From Copromyces sp. CBS 386.78 (lineage: Eukaryota; Ascomycota; Sordariomycetes; Sordariales; Sordariaceae), in NCBI GenBank assembly GCA_030685235.1, contig MU839154.1:124001-188000 (forward strand): a stretch of DNA of 64,000 nucleotides. The letters run 5' to 3'. Position numbers and translations under genes: made by a program. This document shows, one piece after another, positions 11,500-23,024 of the stretch. The notes beneath the pieces are model-generated. The model was given only the letters and a program-made list of their open reading frames with translations, was not told where the DNA came from and ran no database searches. Position 1 is the stretch's first letter. Every line of letters begins with the position of its first letter.

Positions 11500-12828
11500 A
11501 TGGGCGCCGTACCCCAAGACCTCACAAACCCTTACCCTCCCTCCACCTTCACCCTCCCCTTGCGTCCCCGTAATGGTGACACTAATGGCGGTGGTGGTTC
11601 TGGTGGTCACTACCAAACTCTCATCCAACAAGTGTCCAACCTCACCATCGATGACTACCGGGCTCCCCAAGGAGACCGTCACGTTGGGACCCGCCGTCAA
11701 GAGCAGCGCATTGTCCAAACGACGACAACAACAACAACAACCACAACCACGACCTTCTCCCCAAGGGTTGCGAAGCCCAGGGACAGACTTCTCGACCCCG
11801 GTTCTGTTTCAACTGTCAGATTCTCTTCTGATACAAATACGTCCACTTCCAGTTCGGATTTATCCACCAGTTCATGGGCGACGATGACGAGCCCGACTCG
11901 TCATTTGGGAGTCCCTAGATCGGTTTCTGGGTCCGGGTCGGTACATAGTAGTATATCGGAAGTGTCTGGATCCGGATCAAGATTTGGAGGAGCTGCTCAG
12001 CCTTCTTCAAGTCAGAGGTACTTGAGAACAAGAAGGGGCGCCGTCTCAGGCCCTAGTTTCCCTGGCCCCGATCCCGGTTCTTTGAGTTCAGCTGCTCCGG
12101 GTTCACCCTCGTCTTGGTGTTCTTCAAGTAACCTCGGGTCTGGGGATCACAGAGCGCCTCCTCGGCAGCAACTATTGTTGCCTGCGCCGTCTTCAATGGC
12201 TTCTGGTCTTCGTACTCCAGGTTCCGGCTCGATGATGAGTAGCGATATTACCGGTAGAAGAACTGGTAGCACTACTACAGCTGTTACCAATCGGTTGAAC
12301 CAAACTAGACTCCGTCTTTCTCCTTCCAAGTACAGGGTAGGCAGTGACCACAACCGTAACAGCTTTCAAGCCATCACCGACCCCGTCGCCTTATCCGCTT
12401 CATCATCTGTCTCCGATGCGAGCAGCAGCAGGAGTACCGTACGTCCAACAAGCTTGTACACCTTGCCATCGCCGCCGTCGACGTCCTCACGTGTTAGTAG
12501 TAGCAGGCCATCGCACAATCCTCGAACCAGGACCGAAGAAATCACGCCCCGGGATTCCATCTCTCAGATCGGATTTTCTGCCTCCGCCTCCGCCTCGCCC
12601 TCATCGGTACGGAGAGCACAACATATATCCTCGCTAGGCCTTCCTACCCGGACTGTACCTCTACAAGGTGTCCGCCACGTTTCTGCCTCTGAGATCGGTT
12701 TATCGCCGCCGCATGTTCGTCCACAACACGAGGACCGCTGGATTTTACCGTCGAGTACGTTTGGGCCTCCGGCACCTTCTGCATTCGGAGTTGGGTCGTC
12801 GAGGGGTTCCTCCCGGCGGGACTACTAG
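11500..12828 (+). CDS. Ser/Thr-rich disordered hypothetical protein
   Basis: Family not recognised. A single open frame encodes 442 aa from MGAVPQDLTNPYPPSTF. An upstream in-frame ATG at 11296 exists, but the intervening sequence is a pyrimidine-rich leader, so I prefer 11500. The protein is dominated by Ser, Thr, Gly and Pro. Landmarks are a Gly/Asn-rich N-terminus, a block QVSNLTIDDYRAPQGDR, a pure Thr tract of about 13 residues near position 75, many SSS runs, several Arg-Thr-Ser motifs that could be phosphorylated, and a C-terminus PSAFGVGSSRGSSRRDY. No membrane segment, zinc motif or coiled coil is visible. Codon use looks like the neighbouring genes, and the 443-codon frame is far longer than chance, so it is probably real. 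Confidence 0.65.
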   Translation: MGAVPQDLTNPYPPSTFTLPLRPRNGDTNGGGGSGGHYQTLIQQVSNLTIDDYRAPQGDRHVGTRRQEQRIVQTTTTTTTTTTTTFSPRVAKPRDRLLDPGSVSTVRFSSDTNTSTSSSDLSTSSWATMTSPTRHLGVPRSVSGSGSVHSSISEVSGSGSRFGGAAQPSSSQRYLRTRRGAVSGPSFPGPDPGSLSSAAPGSPSSWCSSSNLGSGDHRAPPRQQLLLPAPSSMASGLRTPGSGSMMSSDITGRRTGSTTTAVTNRLNQTRLRLSPSKYRVGSDHNRNSFQAITDPVALSASSSVSDASSSRSTVRPTSLYTLPSPPSTSSRVSSSRPSHNPRTRTEEITPRDSISQIGFSASASASPSSVRRAQHISSLGLPTRTVPLQGVRHVSASEIGLSPPHVRPQHEDRWILPSSTFGPPAPSAFGVGSSRGSSRRDY

Positions 12829-14770
12829 GTTCTTATGGGTGCATGGTCACTGGTGGGAAGTGAGGTAAGTTCTGCATAGTCGGTGAAAGGGAGAAAGCCA
12901 TTGTATGGATTAACCGGTAAAACAGGCATCTTTTAGGAAGTTTAGCTTTGGTGTTGTTTTCAACCATAATAGACGTAGTAGTAATTGGCAATTGTAGACT
13001 CTTGATTATGGGACTTTCCGTGGATGTGGTCAGGTGAATAAGCCGATGGCAGGCCTTCTTTCGTGGGCTGAGGCGTATCGTAACATCTATTGTTGATGGT
13101 GAGACGAGAAGACGTTGGCTGACGTTGGCAGATGTTGGATCGAGTCCATGAAGCGCCAATGGCTATCAATCACTAACAGCAATACCTTTTGGTACCGGGC
13201 AATTATGTTAAGGTTTGGTATCGCTCTGTTTGGAAAGGTGCAGCTGCATGAAACCCCCACACTAAACTCTTTCCAAACGTACTGCGACTGTGCGAGACGC
13301 CGAGAGGTCATCATCACGTTGGTTGACGAGCCTCCTTCTTGGACGGAACGGGTTAGCCAAGGTGGTAGGAGGGGTTCCTGAGAGCGGGGAGTGATGATGC
13401 CTCATGACCTTTGGGTCTTGGATTGACTTTTGGACTCATCCCCAAAGTCTCGACAATCGCGGCAAGTCACCCCCTCCGCTCCATTTGTCGGATGATGGAT
13501 GACCCCAATCCAACTGACGACAATATTCGGGCCGCAAAGCATGGCTGCTCTGCTCTCTGGACGTCCGATCAACATCATCAACCCTGGACCAGCACATGCA
13601 CTGTACCGCGACTCGGCATGCCGTGTTCCTTCGCAGCTCTGCTCCGGCACAGACTGGTCCTATCTTTGCAAAAGGTTATCTTTGGGCTTGAGAGAGAAAG
13701 AATATGAGAATGACCCGATCCGATCCATGTGGAAACAAGTACCGTGCACGGCACCTCCGAACAGTTACTTGCAGTTGAAAAGGAGGGAGGGGTTTTTGTT
13801 TACATTGGATGTTTTGGTTGGATTGCTGGTTGGAGGAGGGGTCAATCTAGCTCGCTTGCTTGGGGCTGGAAAGCGGGAGAAGCTGACTTGTCGCAACTCC
13901 CGCTCTGTCATTACCTGAAACCAGGCCGTAACTTTGACCACTTTGTCAGGGCCTCGCTGGTCCTGTATCGTTTCACCACGTCAGCCAGTTCATCGGTTCC
14001 GTTCAACTTCCTTCCCGATTCCTTCCCAATTGTGACTTCAACGGTACTACTTGCTAGCCCGCTTGCCAAAGGAAAGCGCCAAATCAGAAGCATCCCCTCC
14101 ATTCCTTCCAACATGGAGCAGGTCTCCGTCCTGAATGGCACCTGCCATCTGCATTCCCAATTCGAGATCATCACAGGGAAGGAGGAGCCGTGGACAGTAC
14201 TCAAAGTTGGAAGCTACCCCTACCTCTTCTTACCTTCTGCCTCAGGCTCTCCAAGCTTCTTCTCTTTCTTCTTCAAGCTCCTTCCAGTTTGTCCTCTCTC
14301 TTGTCGTCGTTAAAATCACTCCCTTCCGCTTCACAACCGAGACTTGTGCAACACAACCTTGCTACTTCCTTGCCTGAGGCTCCTCGTCTTCCAACACCAT
14401 CTTCAAGTTGTAAGACTTTCTTGCCAGTCTATCTTCAATCTCCAGCTGTGTTCTTGTTTGCATCGTCGCACAAGTATCGATCCAGATCCATTGCCCCCCC
14501 TTCTCGTTCCTCGCTAGATCATCTTCACCTTGAGCTGTCAGCTATTCGGCACCATGATGTCCACAGCTATCTGACTGATTGCCCCTCAGGCGTCGATAGC
14601 CTACAGCTAAACACCCGCTGCGACAAGTTCCAGCACTCACGACTTACATCAACCCGAATTATTGTTCACTACCTTCAGTACGTCTACCACAGGCTCTGAT
14701 CTTTCCAGATAACCCTCAAACGCTCCAGCTGATTCGTTATTATGTGCCATAACCACAGAAGAAGGTCGAT
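12829..14770. other. Intergenic, probable long 5' leader of next gene
   Basis: About 1.9 kb with no supported gene. Overlapping short frames at 13.4-14.7 kb do not look like protein. The segment from about 14220 to 14700 is C/T-rich and is likely transcribed leader for the gene at 14771. Confidence 0.45.
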
Positions 14771-16990
14771 ATGGAGAGATACGCAGAGACCACCGTCACC
14801 ACTGAATACGACTCTGCGTATAGCGATGCCAGCTATCCCATCGATGATCTTGGGGGGCACCACGAGCAAGATCACCATGCTAGCCATAGGAGGCGTCCCA
14901 ATGTAACGAGAAGTGGGAGGAAGGCTTTCAAGGAGCCAAGTCCCCACAGAAGGAGGTCACCAAGGAGTAAGCTCCGTGGCAGAATGCACTGTGGCTGCGG
15001 TGCTGAAGCCGTGGTGGAACTGTCTGTCGACGACACTCTGGATTCTGAAAGCGATAATGGCAGAGAGTTTGACCAAGAGGACAGACATTCACGCTCTTAT
15101 CCATGTCATCACACGCGGCAGGCCTCCATGACCACAGCAAGGCCCAGAAGATCAGTTTCAAGAGAGGCCGAACCCAAAGTCAACAAAAAGGGTAAAGCCC
15201 CCAAGAGGACAGCGGATCCATACATCGAAGAGTACCCGGATGAGCCCAGCCAACCTGTGACACCGGTACTGGATCACAAGGCCCGTGATCGACGATTTTC
15301 GACAACTGGGTCCAAGAGGTCCTCTCGCGACATGGAAGAGCCGTCACCGACAATCTCAGCGCGTTCGCGGGCTGGGACCATCACTTCTGACTCCAAGAGA
15401 CTGTCACGAGAAGTGGGAGAACCTGCTATACCTGTCCAAACCCGCCACCACCGTGGCCCTTCAATCTCCGGTACAAGAAGACTCTCCCGGGATGTGGAAG
15501 AACGCCTGCGTTCCAATTCGAGGCGCCCTCAGCGCGGAACCTCAAGATCGGACACCAAAAGGTTATCGCGGGAACTGGAAGACCGTGGCGGCTCAACCGT
15601 GTCCAGTCGCTCCCGAGGCGGCTCTTTGACCTCTGATACAACGAAGTTTTCTCGAGATATTGAAGATCGTGTGTCATCCGTCTCGGGTCGTTACCAAAGA
15701 TGTACCCCCGTTGCGGAGAAGCACCGATCAGAAGGCGGTTCATCCGTGTCATCCAGACTTTCGAGGCAAACCGCGATGTCAACTGCCACGCCTCACGATC
15801 ACCCGAGAAGGTATTCGGAGCTTGCTGAGCCACGGCACTTTGTTGGTAAGTAGGAACAGGTCAAGAATTCGTGTCTCTTATGGCCGGGCTAACCAGCTCA
15901 TCATATAGATCCACTTTCGGATTCTGAGCAGGAAAGCACAATTTCGAAGCGTACTGAATCCACCATAGGCCGCTCGCGATACAAATCTTCAGCGAGAGAT
16001 GTACCCAGAAGTATGGCTCGAAGGGGTTCCTCGAGAGCTGGGCAGCGGCCTTCTCTTCAATACTCGTCAACCTGGCCCATGCGAGCACCGGCACTTCACC
16101 CAGATGGCGACCAGTCCTCTCATGGGCATCACTACGACAGCACCGAAGACAGCGACTATGACTTCATCAACGATCCACGATTTGATCCCATCACCCATCG
16201 GATGATTCGGCCAAGCCCTCCGCGTGCGCCTTCACCACCTCGCGCACCTACCCCTCCTAATCTTAGCACTGACGATGAGCCCGAGATCAATGAGTACCCA
16301 AGGAGATCAAGGGCGCCGCGGGAACCTAAGGATTCCAGGAGCCCAAAACTGAAGACAATTCTCAGCAAGGCCAGCCTTCACGCCTTGAACAACGAAGCTC
16401 GAACGTCTACCGCTACTGATCTTTGTGAAGTCTGGAGAGCTCATCCGGAGGACTGGGAGTCCCCTTACTCTTCCGTCCATCTCGGAAATGCGGGCGATGA
16501 GAGACCGGAATCTAACAATGAGCCGATGATGATGTTGGAACTCGAGGACGTCGAGGATGAAAAGCCGAGTATGGCGCTGGAACTTGCTTCCAAGTTTCCG
16601 CCAGTGAAGGAGGCTGAGAATGTCGCAAACGAGTTGAACTATTCTCGTGGTTCATCTCCCGTGTACGGCAGCCAGAATCCGCGGTCCACGTCAGATACCA
16701 TCAACACGGGTCTGATGGCATTGAATCTGTCCCCTGCTACGCCTACACATTCTAGACCACCTTCAAGGCCCCCCTCGAGATGGAGCACCACAGCAGCTTA
16801 CGAGTTCCCATTGACTCCGCCTTCCAGAAGCATGTCGCCATTGTTCCACACGTGGAGGAATAGGGATCGGTTACCCTCTAAGCTCGACGAGAGTGTGACA
16901 CATGACTTTGAGGGCTCCTGGGCCGGCGGTAGGGAGCCGAGGAGTATATTGACTCCAGATTATCAAAGCAGTGTGGCCGGTGGGTGGTAG
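14771..16990 (+). CDS. Hypothetical protein with 27-residue basic repeats (2 exons)
   Basis: No known family recognised. The model is join(14771..15845, 15909..16990), 718 aa; the 63-nt intron has a GTAAGT donor, GCTAACC branch and ATATAG acceptor, and phase 1 is kept (GAT at the junction). The N-terminus MERYAETTVTTEYDSAYSD is acidic and Tyr-rich. Residues about 182-315 hold five tandem copies of a 27-residue unit built on KRLSREVEE, each followed by an Arg/Ser/Gly-rich linker. The (K/R)RLSR core fits a basophilic kinase site. Residues near 430-480 contain a Pro/Arg segment (SPPRAPSPPRAPTPP). The C-terminal part is acidic (ELEDVEDEKPSMALEL) and ends near RSILTPDYQSSVAGGW. There is no membrane segment. 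It may be a regulated scaffold, but this is inference. Confidence 0.75.
15314..15715 (+). repeat. Five coding tandem repeats, 81-nt period
   Basis: Units begin at KRSSRDMEEP, KRLSREVGEP, RRLSRDVEER, KRLSRELEDR and TKFSRDIEDR, spaced 27, 27, 27 and 28 residues apart. DNA copies have diverged, so the array is old and kept at protein level. Confidence 0.85.
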
Positions 16991-17478
16991 AAGGTTTTGG
17001 CGCATATATAGGCGCGTCGGCGAGATTGCAATTAGATCATAAGTGTGCATTTCCTTGGAGTTTCACCAGTCAAGTTTGAATATGGAGATTGGGTATTGTT
17101 CCTGTTCTGTCATCACCCGGTCTGCTGTTGAATTTTGAGTTGGTCCGTATGTTCAGAGAAACTGACTGCGAGATGTTATTATACCGCGACTTCCCACAAT
17201 TGTCTGTTGTCTTCCTTTTCCCTGGCCATCGCTCGCTTTTCATTTGGTCTTCCGAGTCCTTGCTCCCTCTCTTCAAATCGCCGTGGGGTCTGAAACAACT
17301 TGTTCAAGGGCCGGATATCGGCAAAGTTTCATGGATAAAGCTCGGGCTGGTATTGAATCCTTGCTCTATAACCGCTGAGTTGCTCCCAAACCACTCGGTT
17401 GCAACACCTTGCTTCACAATGCTGATCTCGTGAACATACGGCGCTGTCAGTGGGTCAAGATGGGAAAGCTCCTATTTC
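16991..17478. other. Tail-to-tail intergenic
   Basis: Short spacer between two convergent genes. It should hold both 3' UTRs; no gene or repeat seen. Confidence 0.5.
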
Positions 17479-18570
17479 TCAAAACTTGCCCCCAAAGAGT
17501 ACAGTTACGAGACTAGGACAGCCGTTCAGCCAGCACCTTTGTTGACTCCAAACCTCGGCCTTCATTCCGACGTCAAACGTCCCAGGACGCATCAAACACT
17601 GTTCTCTCAGTAACTGCAATATCGCATCGACCCTTTCCTTCCGCCCTTCTATTCTCGAGATGGGCCATACTTTCCTCATCTCTTCCAAGCCCTCCCACGG
17701 CAGCTCTCCTTCCCCGGCCAACCCGGTGTTGAGCAGGTATTCTGCCGCTTCAACCGATCCCCTCACGAAGGTTTTTTCAAGTGGGGATTTGTAGACGGTA
17801 AAATAGGCATAATCCTCCGCTTCCTCTTCCCTGGCTTCCTCATCCATAGCCGCCCAACCCTCACGAGTCTCCTCTCTAGGAAGCTTTGGGAACCGAAAAA
17901 GATATGGCGGAACACCCAGTTCTTCAACATAAAACCTGATCGCCTCCATGTTATTACCCGATGCCGCGTATGACAACATATCATACCAGAATTTTTGATC
18001 CTCGCCTCCCATACATGACCATAACCTTGGCGGCAGTGGTGTGTCCTCTGAAACAACAACACCACCATCAGCAGCAGCACCATTACCACCACCACCAGTC
18101 AGCTCCGCCTGTTCTCTGATAAGCCTTCTGACAACATCCAGTCCCCCCTTCCCTATGACCCGCGGAATCACGTCGAAAAGATCCCAGCGTCTAGACCGGA
18201 GTCCCCCCAAGTAGTAGTCGTAATCACGATCACCGTTACTGTCGCCGTCGCCGTCAATGCCAAGATAGTCTCTATCAAGATACCGCGAGCGCAGCCAGCG
18301 GTACTGAGCGTCCTCGGAAATATGCGGCCACCAGTCCTCCTGGGGGCAGTCCGTTCGGTCGTGATGTTGGGGGAATTGCCGCCAGTGCGTGTAGCTCGTT
18401 TGCATCTTGTCGTAGGGGACGGGCTCGTCCCATGTCCAGTGATTATAGGTCGTGCCATCGGGTCGGGTGACGAATATTGGGGTGTCTCTATTGCTAAGGA
18501 TTTGACAATAGAGGGCCGAGGGGAGGAGGGATAGGGTGATGAGGGTGGTGAGTGGACAGGATGGACGCAT
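17479..18570 (-). CDS. Secreted ankyrin-like hypothetical protein
   Basis: A single-exon frame of 363 aa when started at the Met that opens a clean signal peptide: MRPSCPLTTLITLSLLPSAL, with likely cleavage after about residue 22. An upstream in-frame ATG at 18654 would put 28 hydrophilic residues before this, so I reject it. The mature protein has a Trp/His-rich N-terminal part, an Asp/Gly-rich linker (GDGDSNGDRDYDYY), and then helical pairs that resemble degenerate ankyrin repeats: GLDVVRRLIREQAELTG, AASGNNMEAIRFYVEELG and GSVEAAEYLLNTGLAG. There are about seven Cys, including CWLNGC near the C-terminus. Ankyrin repeats are normally intracellular, so a secreted form is unusual; alternatively the N-terminus could be a membrane anchor. 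I cannot name a function. Confidence 0.65.
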   Translation of the reverse strand: MRPSCPLTTLITLSLLPSALYCQILSNRDTPIFVTRPDGTTYNHWTWDEPVPYDKMQTSYTHWRQFPQHHDRTDCPQEDWWPHISEDAQYRWLRSRYLDRDYLGIDGDGDSNGDRDYDYYLGGLRSRRWDLFDVIPRVIGKGGLDVVRRLIREQAELTGGGGNGAAADGGVVVSEDTPLPPRLWSCMGGEDQKFWYDMLSYAASGNNMEAIRFYVEELGVPPYLFRFPKLPREETREGWAAMDEEAREEEAEDYAYFTVYKSPLEKTFVRGSVEAAEYLLNTGLAGEGELPWEGLEEMRKVWPISRIEGRKERVDAILQLLREQCLMRPGTFDVGMKAEVWSQQRCWLNGCPSLVTVLFGGKF

Positions 18571-19040
18571 TTTCGAAATATTTTTTATAGTACTGTGGGC
18601 ATCCTTGACCTTGTGTTCTTGTGATCTTGTTGTCCTTGCGTTCTCATGGTTCATATGGTTCTGATGAACAAAGCTTTGCCTGACATCTCAAATTGAATGA
18701 ACAGGAGTAGCAAAGTAAAGTCGTTGTATCTGATCCAGGACGAAGTGAAAACATGTCGGCCGAGGTTAATGAAAGATGTAGGCAACAGCATTTACCATCT
18801 GGACAGATCTCATAATCATCATGTTAGTTCGGAATTTTGGAGCCGCAACGCACCAATAAGACGATGTCGACACTCCGTTAGAAATCCTCTGTCCTTCAAG
18901 AAACTAAAGTCCCACGTTGCAGAAAGCGATAACAATCACCTGTATGGTACACGACAAGGGGTTTCATTTTTTTTATTTTTTTATTGTTGTTTTGACCAAG
19001 ACTTGGGATGTCTCGCTAGCAAAAGCGAAGTTGCGTCCAT

Positions 19041-19407
19041 CCCTTTAGCCGGGAAACCGTATCATTTTTGCCAAGATATTTCTTTACTTTCAGTACTTGG
19101 TGACCACCCAAAGATTCGCCAAGAACACGCAAACACTGGCAAGGCCCAGGTATCTGCGTGGCCGAGATGTACAGGTGGATGAAATGTGAATCGGTTAGCC
19201 ACACTGATGTTGTTGGAAGTCCGTGCCCTGGGCTGCCATTCACTGGCCTTGCCCATTCACTGGCACACGCCTTCCAGGTATTTAGGCCGCCCTGGTTTCC
19301 GTTTCCTCTTCCGTTAGACAACTCCAGAATCAAGCCCTTTTCGTTGTCGCCTTTTTCCAGCCTCCAACAGATGTCGACAAAAATGATACAGTTTCCCAGC
19401 TAAAGGG
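19041..19407. mobile_element. MITE-like element with 32-bp terminal inverted repeats
   Basis: Bases 19041-19072 and 19376-19407 are inverted repeats with 29 of 32 matching; all three differences are C/T transitions. The ends read CCCTTTAGC...GCTAAAGGG and are flanked on each side by AT, which may be a 2-bp target duplication or part of the repeat. The 367-bp body has no coding frame but contains a short direct repeat CATTCACTGGC near 19240 and 19256. This fits a non-autonomous DNA transposon. I cannot assign it to a superfamily. Confidence 0.65.
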
Positions 19408-19716
19408 ATCTTTGTGGGTAGGGTTAGGGGCAAAAACATAGCGGCAGGCAGCGGCAGGCCGGCGGCAGTAGGCGGCTCGGGGCATGACGCACGTGCCTCG
19501 AACCCGGAAAAAGAAAAAAAAAGAAAAAATTGAACCCGTCGAGGTCTGTGATTCTGCTTGGGTTTTTGAAACAAATTCCAACAGAGATGTCTCTGCCGCT
19601 TCACAAAATCAAAACCGGCTCAGAATTGTTCTCTTGAAGCCGCCGGAACTCGGTAAGAGGATCACAAAAAGTTCTGGAGCGTGCAATTGCATCGTCTATC
19701 CTGTTTCTACTATACT

Positions 19717-19742
19717 CCCCCCCCCCCCTTTTTTTTTTTTTT
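19717..19742. repeat. C12-T14 homopolymer tract
   Basis: Twelve C directly followed by fourteen T. A slippage-prone, pyrimidine-pure tract in non-coding DNA. Confidence 0.9.
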
Positions 19743-21130
19743 CCTGCGGCACGCTTTTTACGGAGCCGTAGTAGTTCCTCATGCGGGCTTTTGCCGGCCG
19801 ACCGCTGTTCGACCGCTCTTATCTCTAGCCAGAACAGCCCGGCACTCCGAAGCGGATGCCGGGGTGACCGGGGTCCGGCTACTCTCGTCGCCCACTCGAG
19901 ATCCGCCGCCGCCAAATTCGCCTGGCTCCTCCGTCCCACTACGAAATAGAGGTGGTCCCGTGATTCAGCTATGTACGTAGCGACACTGATGATGTCTGCC
20001 AGAAGATCCTCGCTTGTCTGGCGGGAGTCACCGACTTATCGGTCAACAGCAAAGGATTTTTCTTTCTTTTAGCAAAGGCCGGGCTCCGAAGTACGTGCCT
20101 GAAGTACCGTGGCCTGAAGCCCGAAATAAGGACGGAATCCACGTAGCCGTAGAGGTTCCCGTGCCCGGGCTTGGAGAAAAGGGCTAGGCTCGAACTTCGG
20201 CACAAGCCATAGGTATTTCATGGATACTCCGTCCATCATGAATCCATGTCATGTTCGTGTCCCAAAACTCCAGACTCCGGCCGGCGGTAGGCGTGCTGTG
20301 AAAGCGGAGATCACAATCTAAAATTCACCAAATTCTGGCTCCGTCACTCTGTGACTCTTTCAACCCTTACCGCTTACTTGTAGTGAAAAGTGTGAAGGGA
20401 ATCCGCAATAGAGAAGGAAGGAGGCGAGGTGTCCACCCCCCCACAAATTGTCTAAGAAAGCGGGTATGAAACAGCTTGAATTGGGAAAGAGGACATGCGA
20501 CACGGAATCCGGTGATGAGGAGGGATAGCAGTAAGGAAACGGCTGAAAGGTTCCTAATGCACATGGGATATCACCGTCACAATCCAGTTTCCAATGTTCG
20601 CAAACCTCGGGTCGCTGTGATGCATGGATGGACTCTCCTTCAGCTCGGCACCCTCCAACGAGGCTTGATACTTCTTCAAGATATCGGAACAGGCCGTAGA
20701 CCGTCAGGAAAGGTCCCAAAAACACAGCGTCGGGTTTCTCCTCCAGCCGGCTGGCGGAAAGAAGATATATGATAACCTAGCCATATACGTTGGCATATCA
20801 TATCAGTTGTGTTCTGATATGAAAATGGTTCCTGATAGGCTGGCTTGGTGTTGCAGGCAACGTCAATTGGAGAATCGGCCTCTTGTCGCCGTCGGTTGCC
20901 TGGGTCACTGACTCCAATTCCAGTTGTTTTATCTCGATCATTGTGTTTCCTTTTGCTTATCAACCCCGTCTTGGTGTTTTGGCAGGTTCGGCCTGTCAAT
21001 TCTAGTGTTTTGTCACCGACGGCGGCAATCATTCTGTAATACGCCAAGGGCCGCTGTCGAAGCCAAACTCGAGCTAAAATTGCTGACCTCTGTAACCCCC
21101 ACGGGCTAGCACGGACTAGCGACCCTGCCG

Positions 21131-21153
21131 TGTGGTGTGGTGTGGTGTGGTGT
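21131..21153. repeat. TGTGG pentanucleotide repeat
   Basis: Four full TGTGG units plus TGT, in non-coding DNA. Confidence 0.9.
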
Positions 21154-23024
21154 CTCTGGACGATTGGTTTTGATGATGGATGGGAAGCGAAACAGCCACA
21201 GCACAGCACCGAATCCGACGGGCTTTCCTTCTGGATTCGATTCTGCACCTAACTTTTGTCAGAGAGCCTCATTTTGATGAGGGGAAGTCGTCGACATGCC
21301 AACCGGGGACTCGTTGTCCAGACCCAGACCACAAACCCCAGTGCCGTGACATGTCGTCGAATACCATCCCACATGGCGTCTGCATGCAGGTTTGCATAGT
21401 TGCATCACCACTTTCAGCCAGGTCATCCTTGGCGAAAAATAGGCGGCCCCTCAAACCAACCATGGAGTCACGGTCTCGAGGCCTGAAAAGAGCGCACGCG
21501 ATAAACCGATGTTATGATAATCCAGCTCGAGCTAAAATAGGGTAAGCCGCACCATATAACGCTACTATAGAAAGCGGGAGCTTTCACCAATACAGGCTTT
21601 TCCTCCTATCTTGAGCGGAATCTCATATCGGTGATAGTCACTGAGAGCCCTTGCTAGTCAACGGTTACATGGCCTATTGTAGGGTTCCGGGGGTCCCCTA
21701 GTGCGCTCTTACATGATATCAAGAGTCAGTTGAATACCATTGGCGTGAAACAGCTCTCTGGACGCATATCAAAACCGCAATTTCCAGCCTGTGAGGGTTG
21801 AAATCGATGATGGGCAGTTCAACCACCAATCCGTACACAACGGGCATGGTTCCCCTCACACAGCTGAGATCCTACCTCGGGACGGTAGTGAAAGTCTACA
21901 CTAAAAACCTGACAGCCCGCTGAAGGGCCTGGCGTGGGAAGCACGAAATCATCTTCGTTGCGAAGATCTGTGACGCAAAAGACAGGAAAACTCAACTTCG
22001 GTAGTTCAAGGTAATAAACGGTCGTTACGGCGTCCCACTGGCGGCGAGCCGGGACTCGGAAGAGGGCTTTGAAGGCTGGAAGGCACTGGAGGGGCTGAAG
22101 AGGCGATTTTGTGGCCCGTCTTGTCCCCGTAAAAAGAGCCCGTCTTGCCCTCGCTGAACTCTTGCTTTGTGCGCGGATGTGCTGCTGGCTGCATGACATT
22201 ATGGGATGGACAGGTGGGGAGTCGAGGACAAGTTATTCCCGTCATGCTGTCGCATACTCGCATGAGCCTGCAAGGCCCGCCAGGCTCGGGCCAAATACTC
22301 GGCCAATGTCGTCCATGCAATTCCACTAGTTCTCGAACATCGCCGGTCCCCACTTCGCCAAGAATCACAACCCACCATCTCCACGCGTAGCTGGGCCCGA
22401 GTGGCCAGCCATCCCATCTCTTCCCTCTTGGGACGACATGAGCCGGCCGCCGGACGGGATGGATTCTTCACTGATGCGCCAGCGGATGCCCAGACTCCCG
22501 AGATAAGAAATTTTTTTAATCGGATTTTTCCCGTTCTTTTGGGATTTTTGGCTTCCCACACGCGCGGACTCGTCCCCGGTCGGGCTAGCATGCACCTAGG
22601 GTTCCCGATCTGGTGGTCTGGTACCGTACACTCAGTCTTTTGCTCTCATGATTCATAAAGATGGGCCGCCCGCCTCCAGGCCTCGGTCGACTCGTAAGGA
22701 TTTCTCCTTCCTTCACCAATGCTCTTGCGTCCCTCGCTAGGGTTTGGTGAAAGCTTCGGCAACCGCTCATTGCAAACGTGCTTTGTGCGCCGTTAACAAC
22801 ATAACGAACCCTTTACGTCGACCATCCTCCTCCACTTCAACGACTCTTCAGCCAGTTAAGGGATATCCGACCAAAATAGCCCCGTCTCCTCCATATCGAT
22901 CTTCTTACCGGTCCAACCAAAATCCCTCCCCGATCTCGGCCAATTATCTCCATCGTTTCATCGACATCAGCATACCCAAGACCGTCTTCGAAGATTCCGC
23001 AGCTCGCCGCAGTACCTTGCAAAG

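Larger units (their letters stand above)
18571..23024. other. 4.4 kb gene-free spacer
   Basis: No protein gene can be supported here. It holds a MITE-like element (19041-19407), a C12/T14 tract (19717-19742), a (TGTGG) repeat (21131-21153) and G/C-rich stretches such as 19440-19480. Short frames (for example on the minus strand near 20676-21248) lack protein character. The last 300 bases are probably promoter and leader of the purine transporter; an AGATAA motif at 22501 fits a GATA-factor site (the NIT2/AreA type), which is only suggestive. Confidence 0.5.

Noticed and set aside
20799..20821. 8-bp inverted repeat CATATCAG/CTGATATG with a 7-base loop
   Set aside because: Too short to separate from chance in an A/T-rich patch, and it follows no gene closely enough to be a terminator.
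20676..21248. Minus-strand frame of 190 codons
   Set aside because: No recognisable motif, random-like composition, and no supporting splice or leader signals.
22006..22591. Overlapping open frames on the minus strand upstream of the purine transporter
   Set aside because: Frames overlap each other in different phases and look random; the region is better seen as promoter-distal spacer.
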